DNA of 64,000 bases from CBDCMJ01 sp965218875. GTDB lineage: Bacteria > Chloroflexota > Dehalococcoidia > Lucifugimonadales > UBA3495. Position numbers and translations under genes: made by a program. The notes below the pieces were generated by a model. It was given only the letters and a program-made list of their open reading frames with translations. It was not told the DNA's origin and made no database searches. This document shows, piece by piece, positions 1 through 8,566 of the stretch. Position 1 is the stretch's first letter, and every line of letters starts with the position of its first letter. The stretch is from positions 2,108,001 to 2,172,000 of the forward strand of contig OZ244707.1 of assembly GCA_965218875.1 (NCBI GenBank), in the 5' to 3' direction.

Positions 1-213
1 CCGCAACAGGCCCTCTCTTTGGGCGGCGGGAATGTCCTGCAGGATGGGCATCCGGTCGATTAGCCACTGGGTGGATGGGTTGTAGTAGCTGCTGCCGGGC
101 TTGTGCCCCTCCCGGGCCAAGGCAACCAGCCGGTCCAATTCTCGTTCGAAGGAGGGGTCGATGGCAGGCCCGGCGAGCGGAGAGGGTGGGTTCTGCTGGT
201 GTTGCTCCGTCAT
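1..213 (-). CDS. Unknown protein, N-terminal part only
   Basis: A reading frame opens with ATG at 213 and stays open for 71 codons to the left edge, so the gene continues outside the window. A purine-rich GGGGAG lies upstream of the start. The visible part is hydrophilic and contains the stretch SYYNPSTQWLIDRMPIL. I do not recognise the family and assign no function. There is no signal peptide or membrane segment. It is read away from the repeat-rich region to its right, so it is probably the first intact host gene left of the insertion-sequence cluster. Confidence 0.6.
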   Translation of the reverse strand, partial: MTEQHQQNPPSPLAGPAIDPSFERELDRLVALAREGHKPGSSYYNPSTQWLIDRMPILQDIPAAQREGLLR

Positions 214-351
214 GACCTCGTCTCCCCGGTATTAGCCGCCGGCTCGCGGACCCGGGAGCGCCGGTGCGTCTCCCAGACGCCGCTAGCTACGTGGCGGGGC
301 CGCCAGTATGCTACATGGTTGCCGCAGCCAAGTCAAAGGGTTCTCGCATCA

Positions 352-486
352 GTAGCTGCTCAGACTTGATGTGTATCCGTTCGTCCTGAGCGAAGCGAAG
401 TGGAGCCGTAGGCGGAACGAAGCGCAGTCGAAGGGCCTGTCCTGAGCCTGTCGAAGGGCCGGTTCTCCTTAAGTCTGAACAGTTAC
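352..486. repeat. MITE-like element, GTAACYGTTCAGACTT family, copy 1
   Basis: A 135-bp non-coding element bounded by imperfect inverted repeats: 352-367 and 471-486. The right arm reads AAGTCTGAACAGTTAC. The interior carries short inverted motifs built on CCTGAGC and GTCGAAGG. An almost identical copy lies at 21189-21324, and isolated right-end-like sequences occur at 1675-1690 and 39367-39382. No coding capacity is credible. Confidence 0.75.
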
Positions 487-702
487 TCGCATCAGGGCCA
501 TTCGATTATCCTGGCGCTTGAGGCCCTTCTCCACCATGTCGTGCTGAGCCCACCCACCCCTGTCATTCCGCGGCCGCGAAGCGGCGAGGAATCTCAAGTC
601 CTGAGCCGGAGTCCGGGTCGGGGTCGGCTGCCGGGCCGGGGATGCCGCGCCCAGGGGGTTATGCGTCATCGGTAGGGGCGAAAAATCTTTCGCCCCTACT
701 TA
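487..702. repeat. Dispersed repeat with 28-nt hairpin
   Basis: This stretch begins with a CAGGGCCATTCGATTAT-like end (about 494-510), continues with the GTCATTCCGCGGCCGCGAAG...GAGGAATCTCAAG repeat (about 560-600) and closes with the hairpin 672-699, whose arms are GTAGGGGCGAAA and TTTCGCCCCTAC. The same modules recur in the tandem array at 4653-5520 and at 20330-20430. Short open frames across it are repeat artefacts, not genes. The IS5-family element is inserted immediately after the hairpin. Confidence 0.7.
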
Positions 703-1673
703 GTGCCTATCCTAATAACCCGGCGGCTCTGAGAGCAATAAGGGCGCAGGCGAAATGAAGAAAGGCGATGTAATTGCCTGGGGTCTTGTCCCAGCGGACC
801 AAGATGCGGCGAAAGCGGTTCAGCCAGCTGTGGGTCCGTTCCACCACCCAACGCCGGGCCTTGAAGCCGGCTTCCTCTTTGATGGCCTGCGCCTCTTCGC
901 CCCTGCCGCGGATGTGGGCCGTGAAGCCGAACTCCTCCAGAGTTCGCCGCACCTCATCGAAGTCGTAACCCTTATCCAGGCACAGACCCTGGGGGTTCTC
1001 CTCACTGGGCGGCGGGCGTTGCACCGCCAGGCTCTCCACCGTAGCCCGCACCAGCTTCATGTCGTGGCGGTTGGCCCCAGCCACTGCCAGCCCCACCGGA
1101 ATGCCTTGGGCGTCGGTCAACAGGCTGCGTTTGACCCCTGTCTTACCCCGGTCCGTGGGGTTGGGGCCGGTTTTCCCCCCCGCCCAGGGGGGACTTGGTC
1201 ATGGCCCCGTCCATGCTCAGCCAACTCCAGTCCAGACCCTTCAATTCGTCGTACCGTCCCAGCCCCGACTGCCATAGCCTTAAAAACACTCCGGCAGCGG
1301 CCCATTCTTGAAAGCGCAGATGGGCGGTGGAGCCGGAGCAAATCCCGGTGGCATCCAGGGCTTTCCACTGGCAGCCGGTGCGAAGCACGTAGAAGATGCC
1401 GTTGGCGCAGGTCCGGTCCGGCACTCTGGGACGGCCTCCACCCAGGGGATGGGTGTTCACCCGCCGGGGAATCAGCGGGGCTAGGGCCTCCCATAGGGTA
1501 TCGGACACCTGGTAGGCGCCGGTAGTGGGGTTGGCCGGCGTCACCGGGCCGGTCCGCTTTGGCCGAGGCAGCTTGGGTCCTTCGTATTTGATCATTACCC
1601 AAGTCTAACCTCTACTCCCACTCGTTCCCTTTCGCTACTGTTGCGGGTTATTACTAGTTTTTAGGATAGGCTC
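703..1673 (-). mobile_element. IS5-family insertion sequence (IS427-like)
   Basis: The element is about 971 bp with terminal inverted repeats: GCCTATCCTAA at 704-714 on the left and its complement at 1661-1671 on the right, extended outward as G(T/A)GCC. A TA dinucleotide flanks both sides (701-702 and 1674-1675), consistent with a TA target duplication. It carries one transposase gene on the minus strand in two overlapping frames. It is inserted in repeat DNA directly after a 28-nt hairpin, and the right flank resembles the end of the GTAAC MITE family. Confidence 0.85.
707..1595 (-). pseudogene. IS5-family transposase, frameshifted
   Basis: DDE transposase in two frames. The N-terminal part (1595 to 1143) has the DUF4096-like start (WEALAPLIPRR, RTGCQWKAL) and the first catalytic Asp in SMDGAMTKSP. 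The C-terminal part (to 707) has TDAQGIPVGLAVAGANRHD, the LDKGYD Asp, and the C-terminal RRWVVERTHSWLNRFRR block with the catalytic Glu. The switch is in a run of seven G followed by four A on the coding strand near 1183. The second frame is +1 to the first, whereas -1 frameshifting is the usual mode in families that use it. A one-base homopolymer insertion is therefore as likely as programmed or transcriptional slippage. Confidence 0.85.
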
Positions 1674-1958
1674 TAAGTCGGAACAGTTACTTCTCCGGCT
1701 GGTACTGGAAAGGCAGAACGCCTTGCTTCATAATAGTTGCACCTCGTTGGTGATGGTTTTGATTGAAGCCTTACCATCATAGCCAGCTTCACGGCTGGCT
1801 CCGACGGGGTGTTTCCTTCCATCTTAGGTGGGGGATTTGGGTTACCTGGTCAATATGCCCTTGACACGACAGGGGAACGCGACGTATGTTCCTTGGGCGA
1901 GAGCAAGCTCAAAATGGATATTTCGGTTTCAGGCGAAATGTGATGGGAGGATCGACCA
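1674..1958. other. Intergenic leader of the merB-like gene
   Basis: No gene is seen in these 285 bases. At 1675-1690 lies a one-mismatch copy of the right end of the GTAAC MITE. A short inverted repeat, AGCCAGC (1781-1787) and GCTGGCT (1794-1800), could form a small stem-loop, but no U-tract follows. A GGGAGG ribosome site lies just before the start at 1959. I found no convincing MerR-type operator. Confidence 0.4.
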
Positions 1959-2690
1959 ATGACAGAAAAGAACAATGCCGATGAAAAGAAAATGGAAGAA
2001 GCAGAGAGCGCCGCCCCGCCAGACCCTTCAATGATTTCTCCAGAGATGCGAAAGGTCTACCTTTACGTGAGCGATACGTTCTTTGAACAAGGCAGGAGAC
2101 CATCTTCTGAGGAGGTTGCACAAAACACCGGCCTTCCTGTAGAGGCAGTCGAGGCAATACTGGATGCATTTGAAAGCGTATACGGCATTTATAGAGATCC
2201 TTTCTTCAAGAATGTTATCGCTTTCTATCCGGTGGCAGGGATACCTACGATACACAAGCTGATCAGGCCGGATGGAGGACGTGTTTCCTATTCTCCTTGC
2301 GCTATGGATGCCCTGACACTTCCGCCCACTTTTGGCAAGGACATCAGAGTGAAATCGTCCTGCAGATATTGTGACCAAGAAATCTCCATAGGCTACGGGG
2401 GAAATGGAACCCAAATCGTGGATCGTTCTCCGGATGACATATGGATTTGGCTCGAAAACAGATTGCCGCGTAATGCGCCCTACTATCTCATCACGTGCGT
2501 CAACACCAATTTCTTTTGCGGCAAGAACCATTTGGACAAGTGGCTGGAAGAAGAAACCATGGAGAGAAGCGGCAAAGCCTACTCTCTGGATGAAGCGTTT
2601 GCAGCAAGGGAAGACTGGTGCACCTACAAAATGTATAAATTGGTTACTGAGGGACGGCCTTGGGGAGGTAAGGCCCTCGACGAGGTGTAA
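1959..2690 (+). CDS. merB: Organomercurial (alkylmercury) lyase-like protein
   Basis: A 243-residue protein of the MerB family, which cleaves carbon-mercury bonds. A winged-helix-like N-terminus (SSEEVAQNTGLPVEAVEAIL) precedes the MerB core. Residues matching the catalytic set are visible: Cys and Asp in SPCAMDALTLP (R831b C96 and D99), Cys in KSSCRYC (C117), and Cys in LITCVNTNFF (C159/C160, where only one of the two Cys is kept). The start follows GGGAGG. Base composition is clearly less GC-rich than the neighbours, and the gene sits between two insertion-sequence remnants, which suggests acquisition. No merA, merR or merT is nearby, so true mercury detoxification is inferred from residues only; a MerB-fold protein of other function remains possible. 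Confidence 0.75.
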   Translation: MTEKNNADEKKMEEAESAAPPDPSMISPEMRKVYLYVSDTFFEQGRRPSSEEVAQNTGLPVEAVEAILDAFESVYGIYRDPFFKNVIAFYPVAGIPTIHKLIRPDGGRVSYSPCAMDALTLPPTFGKDIRVKSSCRYCDQEISIGYGGNGTQIVDRSPDDIWIWLENRLPRNAPYYLITCVNTNFFCGKNHLDKWLEEETMERSGKAYSLDEAFAAREDWCTYKMYKLVTEGRPWGGKALDEV

Positions 2691-2821
2691 ATTTGCAGAA
2701 ACTTGGATATGTCGGCAACCGGCAAAAATGGGACAGCCTGAGACCCGAGAGATCAGCGGTCGGATCGAGGTATAGTCAACTCCCTGAGAATCCTGTTGTG
2801 CCGTCTTCGCCGTTCGATCGT

Positions 2822-3346
2822 TTAGGCCTGCACCTCCTTCCTTCGCCGTAGGATCTCATCTCTCCTGTTCCTTAGCACGTCCGAGGGCGTCACGTTGCCC
2901 AAGGCCTTATGGTAGCGCCGGTAGTTGGAGTAGCTGACGAAGGCCACTAGGGCCGCCTCCAGGTCAGAAGGCATCTCGTAGGGCAGTTGGTTTACGTCCC
3001 GCTTGAGGGTCCGGTGATAGCGCTCCAGCTTGCCGTTGGTCTGAGGGTGGTGGGGAGACGCCAACACGTGCTTGATGCCCACCATGCCCAGGTAGTCCCT
3101 GAAAGCCCGGGATATATACCCTGAGCCATTGTCACTCGGCAACCTGGTCCGGTCTTCTATCGGGACCTGGTCCATGCCCGTCCTGTCCACCGCCTCCTGG
3201 ACCACTTCTATGAGGGAGTCGGAGGTCATATCCCCTCGAAGCCGGTGGGCCAGGATGAAGCGGGAGTAGTCCTCCATGACAGTGACCAAGTAGTAGTAGC
3301 CCCCAGCCCACCACCCTGAAGTAGGAGGCGTCGGTGGGCAGCCGCA
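2822..3346 (-). pseudogene. rve/IS481-like transposase, truncated and frameshifted
   Basis: The integrase core is recognisable: TDASYFRVVGWG, then after a one-base shift YYYLVTVMEDYSRFILAHRL (first catalytic Asp region), PSDNGSGYISRAF (second Asp) and HPQTNGKLERYHRTL (Glu). The C-terminus is intact (VTPSDVLRNRRDEILRRR). The N-terminal HTH domain is absent, and homology stops where a SRAP fragment on the other strand begins at about 3337-3346. The frameshift lies at about 3291-3300, at a CTACTACTAC run. The gene is therefore a dead remnant of an IS3/IS481-type element. Confidence 0.85.
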
Positions 3347-3663
3347 TGATCAACGCAAGAGCGGAGACGGTGGCCGAGAAACCGAGCTTCCGCACCGCCC
3401 TGAGGCGAAGGCGCTGTCTGGTCCTGGCGGACAACTTCTATGAGTGGCAGCGGGATGGGAAGGTCAGGCGGCCCATTAGGATCTCGCTGGATTCCGGGGA
3501 GCCCTTCGCCTTTGCCGGCCTGTGGGATTCTTGGAGCAACCCCACGGGCCAGACCATCGAGTCCTGCACCATCATCACGACGCAAGCCAACGAACTGCTC
3601 ACGCCGATCCATAACCGGATGCCGGTGATCCTGCCCCAGGCGCTGGTTGAGCTTGGGGTCCTC
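3334..3663 (+). pseudogene. SRAP/YedK (HMCES-like) gene fragment
   Basis: Typical SRAP motifs are visible: GSRMINARAETVAEKPSFR, RRRRCLVLADNFYEWQRDG, EPFAFAGLWDSW, and ESCTIITTQANELLTPIHNRMPVIL. SRAP proteins form a covalent link with abasic sites in single-stranded DNA through the N-terminal Cys2. Here both the N-terminus with Cys2 and the C-terminal third are missing. The left boundary abuts the rve transposase remnant and the right boundary abuts the IS66 remnant. It is a broken host or plasmid gene caught between insertion sequences. Confidence 0.85.
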
Positions 3664-3670
3664 CCACACT

Positions 3671-4397
3671 TCATCGTGTAACAGTTCGGAATTGGGGAGA
3701 AGCGAGCAGCTGGCGGCAGGCGAGGAAGGGATTGAGACCTCGGGCGCGCCAGGTACCGAACATGGAGGCCAGGGCCATCTTGCTATCCGTGCCCTGCTCC
3801 GAACGGGTGCCGCCGCTTATCTTGCGGCTGATGACCAGGGGCCTCAGGCTACGCTCCGCAGCGTTATTGTCTGCGGGCGTCCCCGGCTGGGCCACGAAGA
3901 CGAACAGTTCCTGGATAAAGCCCTCGATGCGCCGGCAGAGCTTCCCTTGGACCGCCAAGGGACCGTTAAGGAACGGGCGGCAGCGGGCCAATAATTTACG
4001 TTCCAGCCGCCCTTGGGCAAGACGCCGCTGCCGGGCGTCGGGATGGGTAAAGGCCTTGGCGTCAGAGGCAATTTGGTGGACCGCCTTAGCCCATCTTGCC
4101 AGCTTGGTGTCCTCCGGATAGAGCGTTTCAAGTTCATGGATGTCCCTAAGCAGATGGGCCCAGCATCTTTGTTTCAGACCGGGGTAGTGATTGTAGGCAG
4201 CATAGAAATCGCTGACCAACACCCCGTCGAAGGACTCGCCCAGCACCTCGTCCACCACCTCTTTGTTCCGCCCCCGGCTGATGAAGTACCGCTCGGTGGG
4301 GGTGCTGAAGGTCCAGACTGACCCGTTGACCCCGTCCTGGCGCCAGCCCGTTTCATCGGCATGCACCACCGGACTGCCTCGGATTCGTTCCACCATC
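3671..4397 (-). pseudogene. IS66-family transposase, C-terminal part
   Basis: Hallmarks of the IS66 DDE transposase: HADETGWRQDGVNGSVWTF (first Asp), VSDFYAAYNHY (second Asp), KQRCWAHLLRDIH, PADNNAAERSLRPLVISRK (Glu) and a C-terminal NPFLACRQLL. Full-length members are about 450-550 residues; only about 240 are present and the N-terminal zinc and leucine-zipper parts are missing. The break at 4397/4398 coincides with the start of a dispersed repeat. No tnpA/tnpB accessory genes are present. Confidence 0.88.
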
Positions 4398-4652
4398 TCG
4401 GCGCTCCCCCATTTTCATCGCCCTTATGTGGCTTCCGCAAGGCCATGGTGATTCCGGACCCGGCTTCCCTGTCATGCCGCTGGAGCGCCCCACCCTGTCA
4501 TGCCGCTGGAGCGCCCACCCCTGTCATTCCGTGGGAGTGCCCGCCCCGTCATCTCGCAAGTGTGCCCCCCGTTTGTCATCCTGCTGGGGTGCCCCCGTCT
4601 GTCATCTCGCTGGGGCGCCCGCCCCGTCATACCGCTGGGAGCCCCCGCCTCT
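4398..4652. repeat. Dispersed repeat plus ~26-bp degenerate minisatellite
   Basis: 4398-4460 matches segments at about 5549-5565 and 20561-20620 (GGCGCTCCC..CATTTTC). From 4471 a degenerate tandem array starts. GTCAT-initiated units begin at 4471, 4497, 4523, 4548, 4575, 4601, 4626 and 4653, a period of 25-27 bp, each of the form GTCATNNCGCTGGNGNGCCC. The units diverge from one another and there are no unique spacers, so this is a minisatellite and not a CRISPR array. Confidence 0.8.
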
Positions 4653-5520
4653 GTCATTACCATGAAAATAGCTTGCCGCGCCCCCACCATGTCATTCCGT
4701 GGCCGCAAAGCGGCGAGGAATCTCAAGTCCTGAGCCGAAGTCCGGGTCGGGGTCGGCTGCCGGGCCGGGGATGCCACGCCAAGGGGGTTATACGTCATCG
4801 GTAGGGGCGAAAAATCTTTCGCCCCTACGTGGGGTCCTGCGCGTACGGGCTAGGCTCCCACCATGTCATTACCATGAAAATAGCTTGCCGCGCCCCCACC
4901 ATGTCATTCCGCGGCCGCAAAGCGGCGAGGAATCTCAAGTCCTGAGCCGAAGTCCGGGTCGGGCCTGGGATGCCGCGCCCAGGGGATATGCGTCATCGGT
5001 AGGGGCGAAAAATCTTTCGCCCCTGCCTGGGGTCTTACGCGCAGGGGCCGGAGTGCCCCGCCTCTGTCATTACCATGAAAATAGCTTGCCGCGCCCCCAC
5101 CATGTCATTCCGCGGCCGCAAAGCGGCGAGGAATCTCAAGTCCTGAGCCGAAGTCCGGGTCGGGCCTGGGATGCCGCGCCCAGGAGGTTATGCGTCATCG
5201 GTAGGGGCGAAAAATCTCTCGCCCCTGCCTGGGGTCTTACGCGCAGGGGCCGGAGTGCCCCCACCTCTGTCATTACCATGAAAATAGCTTGCCGCGCCCC
5301 CACCATGTCATTCCGTGGCCGCAAAGCGGCGAGGAATCTCAAGTCCTGAGCCGGAGTCCGGGTCGGGCCTGGGATGCCGCGCCCAGGAGGTTATGCGTCA
5401 TCGGCAGGGGCGAAAAATCTTTCGCCCCTGCCTGAGGTCTTACGCGCAGGGGCCGGAGCGCCCCCACGATGTCATTCCGTGGCCGCAAAGCGGCGAGGAA
5501 TCTAAGATGCGTAGCTGCAA
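4653..5520. repeat. Tandem array of ~203-bp units
   Basis: Four tandem units begin at 4653, 4865, 5066 and 5269 (periods 212, 201 and 203), followed by a partial fifth from about 5470. Each unit contains GTCATTACCATGAAAATAGC, the GTCATTCCG(C/T)GGCCGCAAAG...GAGGAATCTCAAG module, a CGTCATCGG stretch and a near-perfect 28-nt hairpin (4801, 4999, 5201 and 5404). The first unit has an extra segment around 4750. Open frames through it on both strands are repeat artefacts. The near identity between units points to recent unequal exchange or slippage. Confidence 0.9.
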
Positions 5521-5734
5521 GCCCCGGCCGCCGATGCTGGGCCGCTCGGCGCTCCCCCACTTTCATCCAAAAGACCCTGCAGACGGCCCCCGGGCTGATT
5601 GACATAAGAAACTCCCGATTTGTGCCTGGCGGCCCGGGCAACTCGCCTTGACGGGCTTAGGCAGGGGTGGTAGAGTCCACCAATCAATCCTAGGCGTACC
5701 TCCCCACCTCATTCAGACCTGGAGTCCCTGCTCG

Positions 5735-6700
5735 ATGGAGGAAGCGGCCCAGCGGTTGTTGGCGGGTGACCAGCGGACTTTATCCAGGCTCATCTCCCTC
5801 GTAGAGCGAGGCGACACCCAGGCCGCAAAAGTCCTCAAAGCGGTGGACGGCCACACCGGCAGGGCTTTCGTTATCGGGGTCACTGGTCCCGCCGGCGCGG
5901 GCAAGAGCACCCTTGTGGACCGGCTCACCCAGTTGCTCCGCGGAGACGGCCTCACCGTGGGCATCATTGGAGTAGACCCCAGCAGCGCGATATCGGGCGG
6001 GGCCTTGCTCGGCGACCGGGTCAGGATGCAGCACCATTATCTGGATGCGGGGGTGTTCATTCGCAGCGTGGCGACCCGGGGACACACCGGGGGCTTGCCT
6101 CGAGTCGTTCCCGGCGTCATCCGCCTCTTGGACGCGTCCGGAATCGACATCATCTTGGTGGAAACCATCGGTGTGGGACAGACCGACCTGGGCATCTTGG
6201 AGGTGGCAGATACGGTGCTGGTGGTCGTAGTGCCGGAGGCCGGAGACGCCATCCAGGCTCTCAAAGCAGGCATGATGGAAATCGGAGACATATACGTGGT
6301 CAACAAGTCAGACCGGGAAGGGGCCGACCAGATGGCCGCCACCATCAACGCCATGCTGCAAATGGGCCCCCCACGCCCCCACTGGTCGCCTCCCGTGGTG
6401 TTGACCGCGGCCGGCAACGGCCAGGGCATAGAAGACCTGTGGGCTAAGGTGCAGGAGCACCGGCAGGTCCTCAACGACACGTCCCAACTGACCGTTAGGC
6501 GCGGCTCTCACCGGCAAAAAGAGTTCTTGGAAACCGTGGAGGAGGAGCTGACCCGCCGCTTGAAGGCGCGGCTCCAGGGAGACCCCGCCCTGGCCGCCAC
6601 TCTGGAGATGGTGGCCCACAAACAGGCTGAACCCTACTCTTCCGCCATCGAGTTCTTGGACTCGTCTTTCTCCGCGTCGGAAGGCTTCACCTCGCCATAA
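5735..6700 (+). CDS. meaB: MeaB/ArgK-type G3E GTPase
   Basis: A 321-residue P-loop GTPase of the MeaB/ArgK family, the chaperone that guards and reloads adenosylcobalamin-dependent methylmalonyl-CoA mutase. Visible motifs are the P-loop GPAGAGKST, GVDPSSAISGGALLGDR, the base motif VETIGVGQTD and the guanine-recognition NKSD. The C-terminal helical arm (KEFLETVEEELTRRL) fits the dimerisation region. I chose ATG 5735, with GGAG upstream, over a TTG at 5648 because family similarity begins with the helix EEAAQRLLAGDQR. No mutase gene is present in the window, so its partner must be elsewhere. The gene stands alone directly after the repeat array. Confidence 0.9.
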   Translation: MEEAAQRLLAGDQRTLSRLISLVERGDTQAAKVLKAVDGHTGRAFVIGVTGPAGAGKSTLVDRLTQLLRGDGLTVGIIGVDPSSAISGGALLGDRVRMQHHYLDAGVFIRSVATRGHTGGLPRVVPGVIRLLDASGIDIILVETIGVGQTDLGILEVADTVLVVVVPEAGDAIQALKAGMMEIGDIYVVNKSDREGADQMAATINAMLQMGPPRPHWSPPVVLTAAGNGQGIEDLWAKVQEHRQVLNDTSQLTVRRGSHRQKEFLETVEEELTRRLKARLQGDPALAATLEMVAHKQAEPYSSAIEFLDSSFSASEGFTSP

Positions 6701-6810
6701 GCAAAGCCCGGCCGGTGGCGGTCCGCCGGCCCGTTACCGAACTCTGACTAGGTTGCCCGCGCCTTTGTGGGGAATACCAGCAGCCCGCAGCTTGGCATTG
6801 ATGGGAGACA

Positions 6811-7452
6811 ATGATGACGGTTCTTGGAGTCGATTTACGGGCATCCTCCAAGCGTCTCAGCACCGTGGCAGCGTTGGACCAACAGTCTTCCGCGTCGTTC
6901 TTGGAGTCCTTCAACCAGGACGACGAGCTGGTCCAAATCGCCCAGTCTCATCAACCTGCGCTGATCGCCATAGGGGCCCCGTTGTGTCTCCCGTTGGGTC
7001 TCTGCTGCCTGGAGGCCTCCTGCCCCTGCGACTTCGCGACGCCCCACAGCAAAGGCCGGCTCCTGGAGCTGGAGCTGTCCCGGATGGGCATAAGCTGTTT
7101 TTTTACCAACAAAGGGTCCATCATCCGCAACTTGATATACCGCGGTATAGACCTGAGCCGGCGGCTCCGGGGCCTGGGGTTTGACGTGATCGAGGCCTAC
7201 CCGTATGCCACCAAGGTGATACTGTTCGGGGATAAGGTGCCCCGCAAGAACAGCGCCGCTGGCGTGGCTTTCTTGAAGGAGCGGCTTCCCACCTTGATTG
7301 GCAGCCTCAACGGCTACTTGGACGGCCTGGACCGGAATCGCTGCGACGCCGTGCTAAACGCCTATACCGGCCTGCTGCACCGCCGCAACGCCACCGACGT
7401 CCTGGGCACTCGGGAAGAAGGGACCCTGGTCCTTCCCAAGCTGCCCAGTTGA
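6811..7452 (+). CDS. DUF429 family protein (predicted RNase H-fold nuclease)
   Basis: A 213-residue protein of the DUF429 type. The N-terminus VLGVDLRASSKR is the first beta-strand of an RNase H-like fold. IAIGAPLCLP corresponds to the second acidic-strand region but lacks the usual Asp after GAP. A Cys-rich segment (residues about 62-75), the FFTNKGSI region, IEAYPYATKVIL and a C-terminal NRCDAVLNAYTGLLH complete the fold. Family members are annotated as predicted nucleases without proven substrates. Start ATG ATG at 6811. No obvious operon partner. Confidence 0.75.
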   Translation: MMTVLGVDLRASSKRLSTVAALDQQSSASFLESFNQDDELVQIAQSHQPALIAIGAPLCLPLGLCCLEASCPCDFATPHSKGRLLELELSRMGISCFFTNKGSIIRNLIYRGIDLSRRLRGLGFDVIEAYPYATKVILFGDKVPRKNSAAGVAFLKERLPTLIGSLNGYLDGLDRNRCDAVLNAYTGLLHRRNATDVLGTREEGTLVLPKLPS

Positions 7453-7473
7453 CCTGCCGCCCCGCAAAAGGCC

Positions 7474-7503
7474 TTGATTCCAGGCCAAGGCGCCCTCTAC
7501 ACT
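7474..7503 (+). promoter_or_regulatory. Sigma-70-like promoter of HPF-like copy 1
   Basis: TTGATT (7474-7479), 18-bp spacer, TACACT (7498-7503). The same TTGATT-N18-TACACT arrangement precedes the second HPF gene at 8567-8596. The two spacers share GGCGCC, so the promoter was probably duplicated with the gene. A short repeat (about 7555-7690) lies between this promoter and the start codon at 7715. Confidence 0.55.
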
Positions 7504-7714
7504 GAATTATGCGAACGGCGCCGCCGCCTTCAGGCGCCCCGCCCCCTGTCACGCCGAGTCCGCCTGAAGGCGGGCGAGGGGTCTAAAGTCCTAGTTAAGG
7601 CCGTGCTGCCGGCCGTCAGGCGGTTGAGATTCCTCGCCGCTTTGCGGCCACAGAATGACAAGACCCAGAGGCCGACAATTAAATGACCCTACTAATTCCG
7701 GGAGGCCCGGGGCG

Positions 7715-8197
7715 TTGGAGCTGAACATACAGGGCCGGAACATGGAGATCGACGACCGACTCCGCCGGCACGTCCAGAGGAAAATGGGCCGCCTCCACCG
7801 GCAGCTGCCGGCAATGTCAGTGGCCGCGGTCCGCCTTGCCTCCGAGTCCAACCGGGTTAAACGCCCCCGGTTCTCCGCCAGGGTTATCCTCACTCTGGGG
7901 TCCTCGGTCCTCCCCGTGGAACAACGAGCGTCCGATCCGTGGACTGCCCTTGACTGGGCGGCCGAGATTCTCAGCTACCAGATCGCGGTCTACAAGACCC
8001 CGGCCTACCGCCAGGAACGGGCCAGGCACAACATACTGTTCGCGGACACTCGGCACGTGTTTCGGAACGGCCAATCTTGCTGCCTGCTGTTTTGGTGCAG
8101 GCCCAAGCGGTGGGACAAAGCCAGGCTGTGGTTGAGCACTTGGGCATGGCCCATGCGTTTTTGGTCCGGACCCAGCCTCCCGCCGCGGGTCCCGTAA
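7715..8197 (+). CDS. HPF/RaiA-like ribosome hibernation protein, divergent C-terminus
   Basis: A 160-residue protein. The N-terminal ~105 residues (MELNIQGRNMEIDDRLRRHV to YRQERARHNI) are a clear paralogue of the HPF domain at 8652, which binds the 30S decoding region in resting ribosomes. The C-terminal part lacks the long-HPF dimerisation domain and instead has a Cys/Trp/Arg-rich tail (CCLLFWCRPKRW), suggesting decay or a shift in frame after the duplication. I chose the TTG start at 7715 because GGGAGG precedes it and the paralogue also uses TTG GAG at the same point. It may be non-functional or act as a short HPF that blocks without dimerising ribosomes. Confidence 0.65.
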   Translation: MELNIQGRNMEIDDRLRRHVQRKMGRLHRQLPAMSVAAVRLASESNRVKRPRFSARVILTLGSSVLPVEQRASDPWTALDWAAEILSYQIAVYKTPAYRQERARHNILFADTRHVFRNGQSCCLLFWCRPKRWDKARLWLSTWAWPMRFWSGPSLPPRVP

Positions 8198-8349
8198 CGG
8201 GGGTCCCAACCCGGCCGGAGCCCGCCATGGCCCGCCCGGTTTGCCCCTGGCGTCCCGGCGTCGATGCCCGTCCTTCGCCGTCGTCCCTGGTCCCGGCTTC
8301 GATGCCCGTCCCTCGCCGTCTTCCCTGGTCCCGTGATGCGGTGTTCAGG

Positions 8350-8553
8350 CAGGGCCATTCGATTATCGCGGCGCTCGGAGCACTTCTCCACCATGTCATG
8401 CCGAGCTTCACCTCGTCATGCTGAGCCTCGCCTCGTCATGCTGAGCCTCACCTCGTCATGTTGAGCCTCACCTCGCCATGCTGAGCGTAGCGAAGAATCT
8501 CAGACCCTTCGGCTGCGCTCAGGGTAGCAGAATAGGACAATCGAAAGACCCTG
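8350..8553. repeat. MITE-like element with CAGGGYCATTCRATTRT ends and 20-bp tandem repeats
   Basis: The ends are CAGGGCCATTCGATTAT (8350-8366) and ACAATCGAAAGACCCTG (8537-8553), related inverted repeats shared with elements at 30208, 54367, 57852 and 58615. Inside, a 20-bp unit (GTCATGCTGAGCCTCRCCTC) is repeated at 8395, 8415, 8435 and 8455, with a degenerate unit at 8475. No gene is visible here. The second HPF promoter starts 14 bp beyond the right end. Confidence 0.7.
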
Positions 8554-8566
8554 GGTGTCAAGGCCC

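Noticed and set aside
4471..5520. CRISPR-like array
   Set aside because: Units are degenerate or about 203 bp long with no unique spacers and no cas genes; it is a minisatellite plus a tandem repeat.
469..5641. Open frames ending in RNDRGG-like or SGEESQVLS-like peptides across the repeats
   Set aside because: They occur on both strands of non-coding repeats, have no ribosome sites, and repeat in step with the DNA repeats.
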